From CAZTKP01 sp964614215 (GTDB lineage: Bacteria > UBP6 > UBA1177): 20,994 nt of DNA. Shown piece after piece: positions 7,648-14,586 of the stretch. The stretch is taken from the NCBI GenBank assembly GCA_964614215.1, contig CAZTKP010000034.1, positions 1-20,994 of the forward strand, read 5' to 3'. Under the pieces are notes generated by a model, which was given only the letters and a program-made list of their open reading frames with translations, searched no databases and was not told where the DNA came from. Position numbers and translations under genes: made by a program. Positions within the stretch are counted from its first letter, which is position 1, and each line of letters opens with the position of its first letter.

Positions 7648-8547
7648 CTAGTCCATAGCAGCCGCGAGGGCTATCGAGTTAAGTTTTGTCTTTTCGCTGT
7701 CCGCTCTGCTTGTAAGAACAATAGGAACACTTGCTCCCATGATAACAGCTGCAGACTGAGCACCACCGAGAAAGTTAAGTGTCTTGTAAAGAACATTTGC
7801 CGCTTCGATATCGGGAAGAACAAGAATATCGGAATCTCCACCGACATCAGTCTTTATTTTCTTATGATGACAGGCTTCCTCCGAAATAGCATTATCAACT
7901 GCAAAAGGTCCGTCGACCATGCATCCCTTAATCTGACCGCGTCTATTCATCATGGTCAGCATTCCTGCATGCACTGTAGCTTCCATCTTTTCGTTGATGG
8001 TCTCAACAGCTGCAACGATCGAAACCTTGGGATTATCAATACCGAGTCTATGGTATGCTTCAACGGCATTTTCAAGGATAGCCTTCTTTTCCTTGAATTC
8101 CGGAGCAACGTTCATAGCCGCATCTGTAACAACGAAAAGCTTATGGTAGTGAGGACTTTCAAAAAATGCGATATGACTTATTGTCGCACCTTTTCTCAGG
8201 CCGTTCTGTTTATCAAGGACAGCCCTGAGAAGATCAGCTGTTCCCACAAGTCCCTTCATAAGGATATCGGCCTTATTTTCTCTGATGAGAGCAACAGCCT
8301 TCTGGCATGCAACTGCCGGTTTTTTCTCATCAATTATCTCAACGCCTTCAAGTGAAAAGTCTATTTTAGCAGCGATCTCTCTTATCTGCTTTTCGTCTCC
8401 CACAAGAATAGGAATAACGATCCCGTCCTTCATGGCAACCTTGATCGCCTCAAGTACAGGTTCATCCTCTGCCGCACCGACAGCGATCCTGCGGGTTTCC
8501 TTTGCCTTGGCTCTTTCAATAAAAACATCAATAGATTTCAGTGTCAT
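7648..8547 (-). CDS. ptb: Phosphate butyryltransferase
   Basis: Ptb exchanges CoA for phosphate on butyryl-CoA, giving butyryl phosphate for Buk. The 299-residue length and the sequence fit the PTA/PTB family. Seen directly: RRIAVGAAEDEPVLEAI near residue 20, a region DILMKGLVGTADLLRAVLDK, GATISHIAFFESPHYHKLF, VTDAAMNVAPEF, a substrate-site stretch IKGCMVDGPFAVDNAISEEA, and near the C-terminus ADILVLPDIE-type sequence (here SDILVLPDIEAANVLYKTL) with GASVPIVLTSRADS. These features separate Ptb from long, multi-domain phosphotransacetylases. The ATG at 8547 has AAGGAG seven bases upstream. It begins 12 bp after the ptsI stop, so the metabolic pair is read through from the PTS genes. The family spans butyryl- and acetyl-specific enzymes, and the neighbouring butyrate kinase supports the butyryl reading. 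Confidence 0.95.
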   Translation of the reverse strand: MTLKSIDVFIERAKAKETRRIAVGAAEDEPVLEAIKVAMKDGIVIPILVGDEKQIREIAAKIDFSLEGVEIIDEKKPAVACQKAVALIRENKADILMKGLVGTADLLRAVLDKQNGLRKGATISHIAFFESPHYHKLFVVTDAAMNVAPEFKEKKAILENAVEAYHRLGIDNPKVSIVAAVETINEKMEATVHAGMLTMMNRRGQIKGCMVDGPFAVDNAISEEACHHKKIKTDVGGDSDILVLPDIEAANVLYKTLNFLGGAQSAAVIMGASVPIVLTSRADSEKTKLNSIALAAAMD

Positions 8548-8559
8548 TTTTTTCTCCTT

Positions 8560-10332
8560 TTAACTGTTGTTCCATTCTTTGCTAAATATATGTGGATATT
8601 TATCTGTCATAAACGTTCTCAGGATGTCCTTGACCTCGTATTTATCGGTCGCCATCAGGATCTTTTTAAGAAGATAGTCACCTTCTTTCTCGTAGCCGCT
8701 CTTAATTATCTTCTTAACGATCGGGATAGATGTCGGGCTCATGCTGAGCGAATTAATTCCCATTGCAAGAAAGACCAGCGGAAAATATTTGTCAGCAGCC
8801 ATCTCTCCACAGATCGAAATGTATTTTCCTCTCTCCTTTGCAACATGTGCAAGCTGGAACAGAACCCTGACTATGGGTGGACTGTAATGAGAAAAATATT
8901 CCGAAGAGCCTTCGTCCTTTCTCTCAACAGCCATCATATACTGTATCAGATCGTTCGTTCCCACACTGAAAAAATCAACCTCGGAAGCAAGCTGTTCAGC
9001 AATAAAGACTGCCGCAGGAACTTCTATCATTGCTCCTATCTTCACCGATTTAAGATTCTTTTCAAGTCCGAGATCTCTTGCCTCTCTATGCAGAACCTCC
9101 TTAAAGTCATCCACCTCGTGAACAGCGCTTACAAAAGGAAGAAGAATATTGAGATTGCCAAGTTCCGCAGCACGGACAAGACCTCTTATCTGCGGGATAA
9201 AAACATCGGGACGTTCCTTGCACAGACGGATACCTCTCATACCCATAAAACCCTTATGGATAATATTTCCCTCCTTATCTTCACCGAAATCAAGGATCCT
9301 GATAGTGGAACGCATCGGCAGAGCCTGATGAAGAGTGTTATAGTACAACTCCGTATGCTCTTCTTCGGTAGGAATGTCCTTTCTGTCAAGAAACATCAGC
9401 TCTGTCCTGAAAAGACCTATGAACTCTCCTCCGTACTTCCTGACCAGATCCACTTCTCCCGCCTGATCAATGTTCCCGCCTACACCCATTTTATGGCCAT
9501 CTTTTGATACGGCAGGTTCTTCGACACCGGTCAGGAACTTTGCAAAATACTGCTCGAACTTCTGTTTTTTCCGGATATATTTTTTAACTTCCTGTCTTTC
9601 AGGACGTAGAATTACCTCTCCTTTCACCCCGTCAACAATGATGATATCACCGAAATCAAGTTCGGATATAAGAGAAGGAACTCCCATTACCGAAGGAATC
9701 TCAAGTACTCTAAGAACAACCGTAAGATGACTGACACCTCCCGGAGCTTCGAGCACTATCCCTTTCACAAACGGATTCTTTGAAAGGATATTTAGCTCGC
9801 TTACCGTCAGCGTGCTTGAGCAGATAACGAAATCCTCTTCAGGCAGAGCATCGGCAAAAGAAACGTCCTCTTTTTCACCCATAAGCTCAGAGACAAGTTT
9901 ATCCCGGACTATATCAAGATCGGCAACTTTTGCCTTTATGTAGTAGTTATTTCCGCTACCGGAAAGTATTTCGACAAGCTTCTGGAACACATTGAGTACC
10001 GCCCACTCAGCATTGATGTGATGTTCGTGGATCTCTTTTTTAACATACTGTGACAGCATTGGATCTGTCAGCATCATCCTGTGGGCTTCAAGTATAGATC
10101 TGGTCTCCGCATCAATGTTGCGGTCTTTCTGAAACTTTGAAAGTTCGTTCTCGAGAAAGTCAACAGCATCTATGAACCTCTGCACCTCCGTTTCAAGCAG
10201 TTCAGGCTTATCCTCAAATGAAAGGTGGGGAATACTTACAAAGTCTCTGTCGATATAATAAAGTCGTCCTATTCCTATTCCACCGGTGACTTTTTCACCG
10301 CTGAGAACCTTTCTCTGATTCAAACTACTCAC
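8560..10332 (-). CDS. ptsI: PTS enzyme I (PEP-protein phosphotransferase)
   Basis: EI takes phosphate from PEP and passes it to HPr, starting the PTS cascade in the cytoplasm. The 590-residue product shows the HPr-binding helical region (about 30-150), the phosphohistidine domain with GGVSHLTVVLRVLEIPSVMG (His202), and the PEP-binding barrel. In the barrel are GLFRTELMFLDR, IRILDFGEDK, FMGMRGIRLCKERPDVF, KIGAMIEVPAA, FFSVGTNDLIQYMMAVER and the catalytic ISICGEMAAD with Cys508. The active-site loop is unusual: enterobacterial EI has GGRTSH, here it is PGGVSH, while the SH pair and the downstream Arg are kept. The start is GTG at 10332, eight bases inside the end of ptsH and close behind a GGAGAGG run; a TTG four codons on is an alternative. 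It is translationally coupled to HPr. Divergence of the loop may reflect a regulatory (PTS-Ntr-like) rather than sugar-transport role, which is inference. Confidence 0.95.
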   Translation of the reverse strand: MSSLNQRKVLSGEKVTGGIGIGRLYYIDRDFVSIPHLSFEDKPELLETEVQRFIDAVDFLENELSKFQKDRNIDAETRSILEAHRMMLTDPMLSQYVKKEIHEHHINAEWAVLNVFQKLVEILSGSGNNYYIKAKVADLDIVRDKLVSELMGEKEDVSFADALPEEDFVICSSTLTVSELNILSKNPFVKGIVLEAPGGVSHLTVVLRVLEIPSVMGVPSLISELDFGDIIIVDGVKGEVILRPERQEVKKYIRKKQKFEQYFAKFLTGVEEPAVSKDGHKMGVGGNIDQAGEVDLVRKYGGEFIGLFRTELMFLDRKDIPTEEEHTELYYNTLHQALPMRSTIRILDFGEDKEGNIIHKGFMGMRGIRLCKERPDVFIPQIRGLVRAAELGNLNILLPFVSAVHEVDDFKEVLHREARDLGLEKNLKSVKIGAMIEVPAAVFIAEQLASEVDFFSVGTNDLIQYMMAVERKDEGSSEYFSHYSPPIVRVLFQLAHVAKERGKYISICGEMAADKYFPLVFLAMGINSLSMSPTSIPIVKKIIKSGYEKEGDYLLKKILMATDKYEVKDILRTFMTDKYPHIFSKEWNNS

Positions 10333-10594
10333 CCTCTCCGAACTTGTTGTTTATAAGTTCCGTCAATTCTTCAATACACTCCTGTTCCTGCTCACCGTCA
10401 GTAAAGATCTTTATTGTGCTCCCGAGAGGAGCGGCAAGCATTAGAATACCCATGATGCTCTTCGCGTTAACCCGTACTCCTTCCTTTTCCATCTCCACTC
10501 TGCACCTGTACTTTTCAGTAGTTTTGACAAAGAGACTTGCGGCTCTGGCATGAAGTCCGAGTTTATTGATGATCTTAAGTTCTTTTTCTATCAT
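10325..10594 (-). CDS. ptsH: Phosphocarrier protein HPr
   Basis: This small 89-residue PTS carrier accepts phosphate from EI and hands it to EIIA proteins. The active histidine is His15 in KLGLHARAAS. The regulatory serine is Ser46 in VNAKSIMGILML, the site phosphorylated by HPr kinase, which is encoded two genes upstream. Both sites being intact implies two-way control: EI-dependent His phosphorylation and ATP-dependent Ser phosphorylation. LAAPLGSTIKIFTDGEQEQE matches the family C-terminal half. The ATG overlaps the stop of the EIIA-Man gene by 4 bp (ATGA), and its own end overlaps ptsI by 8 bp, so the three proteins are made in a coupled way. The length is standard, with a short acidic tail. 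Confidence 0.97.
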   Translation of the reverse strand: MIEKELKIINKLGLHARAASLFVKTTEKYRCRVEMEKEGVRVNAKSIMGILMLAAPLGSTIKIFTDGEQEQECIEELTELINNKFGEGE

Positions 10595-11019
10595 TTCTCT
10601 ACCTTTCTATTTAAAAGTTTTTTTGCACTTGTTATGTTCTGAGATCCGCTTTTCATTATCCCTTCGACCATCTCTTCAAGTTCTTTTGAACTTTCCATAT
10701 GCTCAATAGAATACATTATCATAGGAAGATTTATCCCTGAAATAACATCCACATCCTTATGTTTGGCTATTGTATATGCCACATTTGACGGGCTTCCTCC
10801 GAAGAGGTCTACAAAAATTATGACTTTTCTTTTGTTTTTAAGATATCCGTCAAGACGTTCCTTTATCTCCGCTTTGATATCATCCAGCTTTCTCGCCATT
10901 GAGAAATCAAGGGAAAAGATGCTGCAGTTTTCCGCCACATCCTCTTCCATGATCTTCTGAGCGGTCTCAAGTATCTCTTTTCCCATATTACCGTGTGTAA
11001 TAAAAATGAATGAGTACAT
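10591..11019 (-). CDS. PTS EIIA component, mannose family
   Basis: This 142-residue single-domain EIIA of the mannose (ManX/AgaF) type receives phosphate from HPr on His9, seen in FIFITHGNMGKEIL. The conserved VIIFVDLFGGSPSN loop (residues about 71-84) and ISGINLPMIM also match the family. No EIIB, EIIC or EIID of the mannose family is present in the window, so this stand-alone EIIA more likely acts as a phosphorylation-state sensor or as a donor to a distant transporter. Deltaproteobacterial-type rpoN clusters commonly carry such a lone EIIA-Man. Its ATG shares one base with the hprK stop (TGATG), and its own stop overlaps ptsH by 4 bp. The target protein cannot be deduced from sequence. Confidence 0.9.
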   Translation of the reverse strand: MYSFIFITHGNMGKEILETAQKIMEEDVAENCSIFSLDFSMARKLDDIKAEIKERLDGYLKNKRKVIIFVDLFGGSPSNVAYTIAKHKDVDVISGINLPMIMYSIEHMESSKELEEMVEGIMKSGSQNITSAKKLLNRKVEK

Positions 11020-11975
11020 CAGTTGCCCCCAAGTTGTGTGAGTTTATTAGACAGTTTTTTCTCAAACTGCTCCGCCGCATTTATTCCCATTTTCTTTAAC
11101 AGATAATCTCTTGCCGTTGCCTCCATAATGGAACTCAGATTGGAGCCGTTCCTGACAGGTATGACATAATAAGGTTTCCTTACGCCCATTATCTCGTAGT
11201 ACCTTGTAGTGCTTCCGACCCGTTCATATTCAAACTGATGCTTCTCATCCCACAGAGCAAGCCTTACAACGCAGTCTATCTCCTTCTCACCTGCCACTGA
11301 AGTAATGCCGAACATCTGCTGAAGGTCGACAAGACCTATGCCCCTGATCTCTATCAGACTTTTCATCATTTCGTTACTTCTTCCGATCAGTCTGTCAGGT
11401 GGGATATGCTTTATTTCAACAACATCATCGGCAATAAGTTTATGGCCTCTCATAACAAGGTCAAGACTGGTCTCGCTTTTTCCTACACCGCTTTCCCCCA
11501 TGATGAGCATCCCTACACCGAGAACATCAATGAGCTGTGCATGAAGAGTTGTGTAGGAAGCAAGCTTCATGTTGAGCATGCTTCTTATGTAATCCATGAA
11601 AACACTTGATATCTTTCCGGTCGAAAGGATAGGTACCTTAAATTTTTCAGCTATTTCAAGGAAGAATTCCGGAGGCAGCTCAGGATGGGTGAAAACAACA
11701 GCTACCGGCTCCTTTTCAAGAAATTTCCGGGACATTTTGACCCTGTTCTTCATCTCAAGGGTCTTAAGATAGTCCATTTCACTCTTTCCGAAAAGCTGCA
11801 CTCTGTCCTTGTAAAGATGGTCTGTAAAACCTGCAATTGAAAGTCCTACGACCTGCACCCTGTTCTCCGTGATCTCAACTTCCGCCACCTCTTTTTCACT
11901 AAGGTTATGCAGCTTCAGTTCGAGTTCATGGTTCTCAAGGAGTTCGTTTAAATTTAGAGACCCTGATGTAGGCAT
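11019..11975 (-). CDS. hprK: HPr kinase/phosphorylase
   Basis: The bifunctional enzyme phosphorylates HPr on Ser46 with ATP (or PPi) and removes that phosphate when inorganic phosphate is high, so it reports energy state. The 318-residue product has the N-terminal HPrK domain (about 1-130). The kinase domain follows, with TTLHAQLIDVLGVG (His145), Walker A GESGVGKS (Lys166, Ser167), LIADDVVEI, and the family signature EIRGIGLVDLQQMFG starting at Glu209. The C-terminal RNGSNLSSIMEATARDYLL is also typical. The length is normal (about 310-320). The ATG shares one base with the ptsN stop (TAATG), and the gene runs directly into the EIIA-Man gene. In Gram-negative bacteria hprK near rpoN/ptsN is a hallmark of a regulatory rather than transport PTS. 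Confidence 0.97.
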   Translation of the reverse strand: MPTSGSLNLNELLENHELELKLHNLSEKEVAEVEITENRVQVVGLSIAGFTDHLYKDRVQLFGKSEMDYLKTLEMKNRVKMSRKFLEKEPVAVVFTHPELPPEFFLEIAEKFKVPILSTGKISSVFMDYIRSMLNMKLASYTTLHAQLIDVLGVGMLIMGESGVGKSETSLDLVMRGHKLIADDVVEIKHIPPDRLIGRSNEMMKSLIEIRGIGLVDLQQMFGITSVAGEKEIDCVVRLALWDEKHQFEYERVGSTTRYYEIMGVRKPYYVIPVRNGSNLSSIMEATARDYLLKKMGINAAEQFEKKLSNKLTQLGGN

Positions 11976-12427
11976 TAGTCCATGCTCCTGATAATATTAA
12001 TGATCTCCTCTTCACTTTCCGCTTTCAGCAACTCTGTTCTAACGGTCTTATCGTTGCACATTAGAGATATCTGACTTAAAAGTTTCAGGTAAACAAGATT
12101 TTTTCCTTCAGGAACTATCAGCATAAAGACCAGGCTGACATTATCACCGTCAAGACTTCCGTAATCAACTCCGCTATCCAGACTTGCAATACAGATGACG
12201 ATCTCTTTTGCGCTCGGGATCCTTGCATGAGGGATGGCAATACCGGATCCTATTCCGGTGGTTCCGTATGATTCCCTCTCCTTTATCGCAGTCACGATCT
12301 CCTGTGCATCTATACCTGAACTTTTTTCTATTTCCACACTGATCTTACTGAAAAGCTCATCCTTATCCGATACTTTTAGACCACAGATAACCAACTCTTT
12401 CTTTAAATAATTCTCAAGTCTGCACAT
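11975..12427 (-). CDS. ptsN: PTS EIIA, nitrogen/fructose family
   Basis: This 150-residue EIIA domain (PTS_EIIA_2) has its phosphoacceptor histidine at His67 in GIGSGIAIPHARIPS. RESYGTTGIG just before and VFMLIVPEG and YLKLLSQISLMC after it are family-typical. In the PTS-Ntr branch, EIIA-Ntr is phosphorylated from HPr/NPr and, by its phosphorylation state, controls partners such as potassium channels, sensor kinases and (p)ppGpp enzymes. It has no attached transporter domain. Location directly after rpoN supports the Ntr rather than the fructose assignment. The ATG at 12427 has GGAGG eight bases before it, inside the end of rpoN; the two genes are 3 bp apart. A diverged N-terminus (MCRLENYLKKELVICGL) agrees with a regulatory role. 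Confidence 0.93.
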   Translation of the reverse strand: MCRLENYLKKELVICGLKVSDKDELFSKISVEIEKSSGIDAQEIVTAIKERESYGTTGIGSGIAIPHARIPSAKEIVICIASLDSGVDYGSLDGDNVSLVFMLIVPEGKNLVYLKLLSQISLMCNDKTVRTELLKAESEEEIINIIRSMD

Positions 12428-12430
12428 TCA

Positions 12431-13930
12431 TTAGCCTCCGACAGAAAATCTGTAGTTTCTTTTCCTTTCCCTGGCAAGCGGTATTTTCATCTTTGACCTG
12501 TATTTAGCCACTGTCCTTCTCGCTATCGAGATCCCTTCCCTGCTTAAAATATGGGCAATATCCTCATCAGAAAAAGGATTTTCTCTATTTTCTTTTTCAA
12601 TTATCTCGCTTATTCTCTGCTCAAGCCTCCGGTTTGTTGTCATGTTATCGTTGACCTGTTTTACAAAAAAGTACTTGAGCTCAAATATTCCGTGCGGTGT
12701 CTCCGCATACTTTCCATTTGTAAGTCTCGAGACCGTTGCCTGATGCCTGTCAATATCTTCGGAAACATCCTTGAGTGTCAGGGGCTTGAGGAACTTATCT
12801 CCCAGTTCAAGGAAATCCTTCTGATATGAAAAAATACTTGCCGCGACCTGATAAAGAGTCCTGTTACGCTCGCTTATGCTCTTGATTATCCATTCGGCAT
12901 TGCGGTATTTTTCCCTCATGAACTTCTTTTCCTTCTTTGTTCGGGCTCTCTTGATCTCCTTGTCAAAAACAGCTTTGTTCAATGTAACTGTCGGCAGAAG
13001 CCTGTTCTCTATCTGAACAATGACCTCACTTCCCACAAGAAACACCTTAAGATCAGGTTTCACATACTCGGTCCGAACTGTCTCGTAACCATAAGAAGGA
13101 TAAGGAGAAACGTTATTTCTCAACGTAAAAAGTACACTCTGGAACTCCTGTGCCTCCACTTCAAGGACAGAACACAACTCGTCGAACTTCCTGCTGACAA
13201 GCATCTCGATCGCTTCATCGTTCTCAAGCAGTTCCCTGAGAAGTTTTCTCATACCGTCGTTGATCCTGACATAGTCCGATCCGAGAAACATAAACCTAAG
13301 ATAATCCCTCATATCGGAACATCCGCATCCGGGAGGATCAAAGTTCTTGATGAGTTCTCTAGCCGTCCTCACATCCTCAAGATCGCTGCCCGTTATCTCC
13401 GCTATATCTTCATCGGTATCAGTCAGAAAACCTCTTTCATCCAGGTCATACACCATGTAGATCATTATCTCACGTATTTCCTGAGGATGATCCGAACCTG
13501 ATATCTGAACGTCAAGATACTCTTCGAAACTTTCCTTTGCCGGCAGATGGTCTTCAAAACTATAATCATCGCTGTAACCGCTCTTTTTGCTTACATTCAT
13601 CTCACCGAAACTGTTACCGGAACTCTCTCGCACCTGTGACCAGTCAAAATCGTTAAGAATATCACTAACATGCCTTTCGTCATCACCTGTTTTAAGATCT
13701 GATACGATATCACTTTCCCTGTCGGAAGGATCTTTCGAGTTCACCGATTCGTTATCTTCTCCCCAATCCTGGATCTCAAGAAAGGGATTCTGTTCAACTT
13801 CCTCCAGCATCATCTCTCGAAGTTCGATGGAACTTTTCAGAAGCATTTCTATACTTTGACGCATTTGCTGAGTCATTTTAAGCTCTTGCTTCTGAGCTAA
13901 CTTCTGTTGAAGCTGTACGCTAGGAGTCAT
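12431..13930 (-). CDS. rpoN: RNA polymerase sigma-54 factor
   Basis: Sigma-54 directs RNA polymerase to -24/-12 promoters and needs an ATP-using enhancer-binding activator. With the ATG at 13930 the protein has 499 residues. An upstream TTG at 13987 would add 19 residues that do not fit the family start and would lie almost at the predicted transcription start, so it was not chosen. GAGGT sits a few bases before the ATG. Seen: region I, rich in Gln and Leu (QLQQKLAQKQELKMTQQMRQ, then ELREMMLEEVEQNPFLE), an acidic linker (about 60-140), the core-binding domain, the helix-turn-helix near the C-terminus, and the RpoN box ARRTVAKYR at about residues 470-478. It is the first gene of the 11-kb minus-strand array. 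A sigma-54-type promoter on the opposite strand lies just upstream. No enhancer-binding activator is encoded in this window. Confidence 0.97.
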   Translation of the reverse strand: MTPSVQLQQKLAQKQELKMTQQMRQSIEMLLKSSIELREMMLEEVEQNPFLEIQDWGEDNESVNSKDPSDRESDIVSDLKTGDDERHVSDILNDFDWSQVRESSGNSFGEMNVSKKSGYSDDYSFEDHLPAKESFEEYLDVQISGSDHPQEIREIMIYMVYDLDERGFLTDTDEDIAEITGSDLEDVRTARELIKNFDPPGCGCSDMRDYLRFMFLGSDYVRINDGMRKLLRELLENDEAIEMLVSRKFDELCSVLEVEAQEFQSVLFTLRNNVSPYPSYGYETVRTEYVKPDLKVFLVGSEVIVQIENRLLPTVTLNKAVFDKEIKRARTKKEKKFMREKYRNAEWIIKSISERNRTLYQVAASIFSYQKDFLELGDKFLKPLTLKDVSEDIDRHQATVSRLTNGKYAETPHGIFELKYFFVKQVNDNMTTNRRLEQRISEIIEKENRENPFSDEDIAHILSREGISIARRTVAKYRSKMKIPLARERKRNYRFSVGG

Positions 13931-13980
13931 CCCGACCTCATTAATTCCAATCGAGTCGAGTATAAACAAATTTCCCAAGC

Positions 13981-13998
13981 TTGGCAAGATATTTGCTT
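13981..13998 (+). promoter_or_regulatory. Candidate sigma-54 (-24/-12) promoter facing the mre side
   Basis: The sequence TTGGCAAGATATTTGCTT has the invariant GG (13983-13984) and GC (13995-13996) separated by exactly 10 nt. It matches YTGGCACG-N4-TTGCW at all but one position (C to A after TGGCA). Transcription would start near 14007 and run to the right, leaving a leader of about 118 nt before the 121-residue gene. It lies about 50 bp upstream of the rpoN ATG on the opposite strand. This is a consensus match by eye; an activator site was not identified. Confidence 0.55.
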
Positions 13999-14002
13999 AT
14001 GT

Positions 14003-14008
14003 ATTATA
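14003..14008 (-). promoter_or_regulatory. Perfect -10 hexamer upstream of rpoN (housekeeping promoter candidate)
   Basis: On the minus strand 14008-14003 reads TATAAT. At the proper distance upstream the -35 region is only TTTCTT (14031-14026), a poor match. Transcription would begin near 13996, leaving a leader of about 65 nt to the ATG at 13930. The hexamer overlaps the predicted start point of the divergent sigma-54 promoter, so the two promoters could interfere with one another. Confidence 0.4.
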
Positions 14009-14125
14009 AACTCTTGTATTAGCTAAAGAAACCTGATAAAAAAGTTGTTTCTTGCTTTTTATATTAAAACATGAGAATATTTAACGGATTTATTAAAACA
14101 CAACTGTTTTTTAGCGGAGGAAAAA

Positions 14126-14491
14126 ATGACAAAAAAAATAAGCGAAATTACGGAAATTCTGAAAAAAGAGAAGTTTGCTAAAGACTTTACACAGTATTAC
14201 CGTGAAGTGGAAATTGACGGCAGATGGCGTCTTTTCGATGTTCTTGAGGATATGCTTCTGGCGTACTCTGTGATCAGGGAGAACGTTGAACTTCTGGTGG
14301 TTATCAATCCTCACTGTTCAAAAGAAATTACGAACAAAGTTACTGTTGACAGAAACCTGACTCCTGTGGGATCAAAACTGGCGGATATAGCCGGAAGATC
14401 AAAGAAGTTCAAAGTTGAGGAATTTGAGGGAAGGAACTATGTCAGCGTAACGTTGAAACCTAACACTTTCTCTATCCTTAAAAAAATATAG
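14126..14491 (+). CDS. Orphan 121-residue protein upstream of mreB
   Basis: No known family was recognised. The protein is small, soluble and charged: an amino-terminal helical Lys/Glu-rich stretch (MTKKISEITEILKKEKF), then YYREVEIDGRWRLFDVLEDMLLAY, an apparent strand ELLVVINPHC (residues about 55-64), and a C-terminal FEGRNYVSVTLKPNTFSIL. There is no signal peptide or membrane segment, and a single cysteine (in NPHCSKE). The ATG is well supported by GGAGG six bases upstream. The gene is transcribed away from rpoN, lies downstream of the candidate sigma-54 promoter, and ends 95 bp before mreB, where a separate housekeeping promoter sits. If transcription reads through, it would be the first gene of the mre operon. 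The strong ribosome site and normal codon appearance argue that it is real; its function is unknown. Confidence 0.8.
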   Translation: MTKKISEITEILKKEKFAKDFTQYYREVEIDGRWRLFDVLEDMLLAYSVIRENVELLVVINPHCSKEITNKVTVDRNLTPVGSKLADIAGRSKKFKVEEFEGRNYVSVTLKPNTFSILKKI

Positions 14492-14516
14492 CCCTAATTA
14501 TTAAGTAAAAAACTTC

Positions 14517-14545
14517 TTTACATTACTAAGCCTTGTGGTTATAAT
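14517..14545 (+). promoter_or_regulatory. Near-consensus sigma-70-type promoter for mreB operon
   Basis: TTTACA (14517-14522) and TATAAT (14540-14545) are separated by exactly 17 nt: 5/6 and 6/6 matches with ideal spacing. The start point would be about 14552, giving a leader of about 35 nt before the mreB ATG. It is the strongest promoter seen in the window and allows the elongation operon to be expressed independently of the gene in front of it. Confidence 0.75.
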
Positions 14546-14586
14546 GCCTACCGCTTTTCAGGTTTTTTTGTTGAAGGATTAAAAAC

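Noticed and set aside
7600..9507. Long plus-strand open frames opposite buk, ptb and ptsI (about 250 and 305 codons).
   Set aside because: They lie wholly antisense to well-identified genes with full family motifs, lack domain-like sequence and are rich in Cys/His/Ser/Phe as expected from reverse reading of coding DNA.
13931..13987. Longer rpoN using TTG at 13987.
   Set aside because: The added 19 residues do not resemble a sigma-54 start, TTG has no ribosome site, and the predicted transcription start lies almost on it.
14492..14516. AAGT-AAAAA-ACTT after the orphan gene as a terminator.
   Set aside because: Four-base stem and no GC; it would not stop transcription, and the mreB promoter follows directly.
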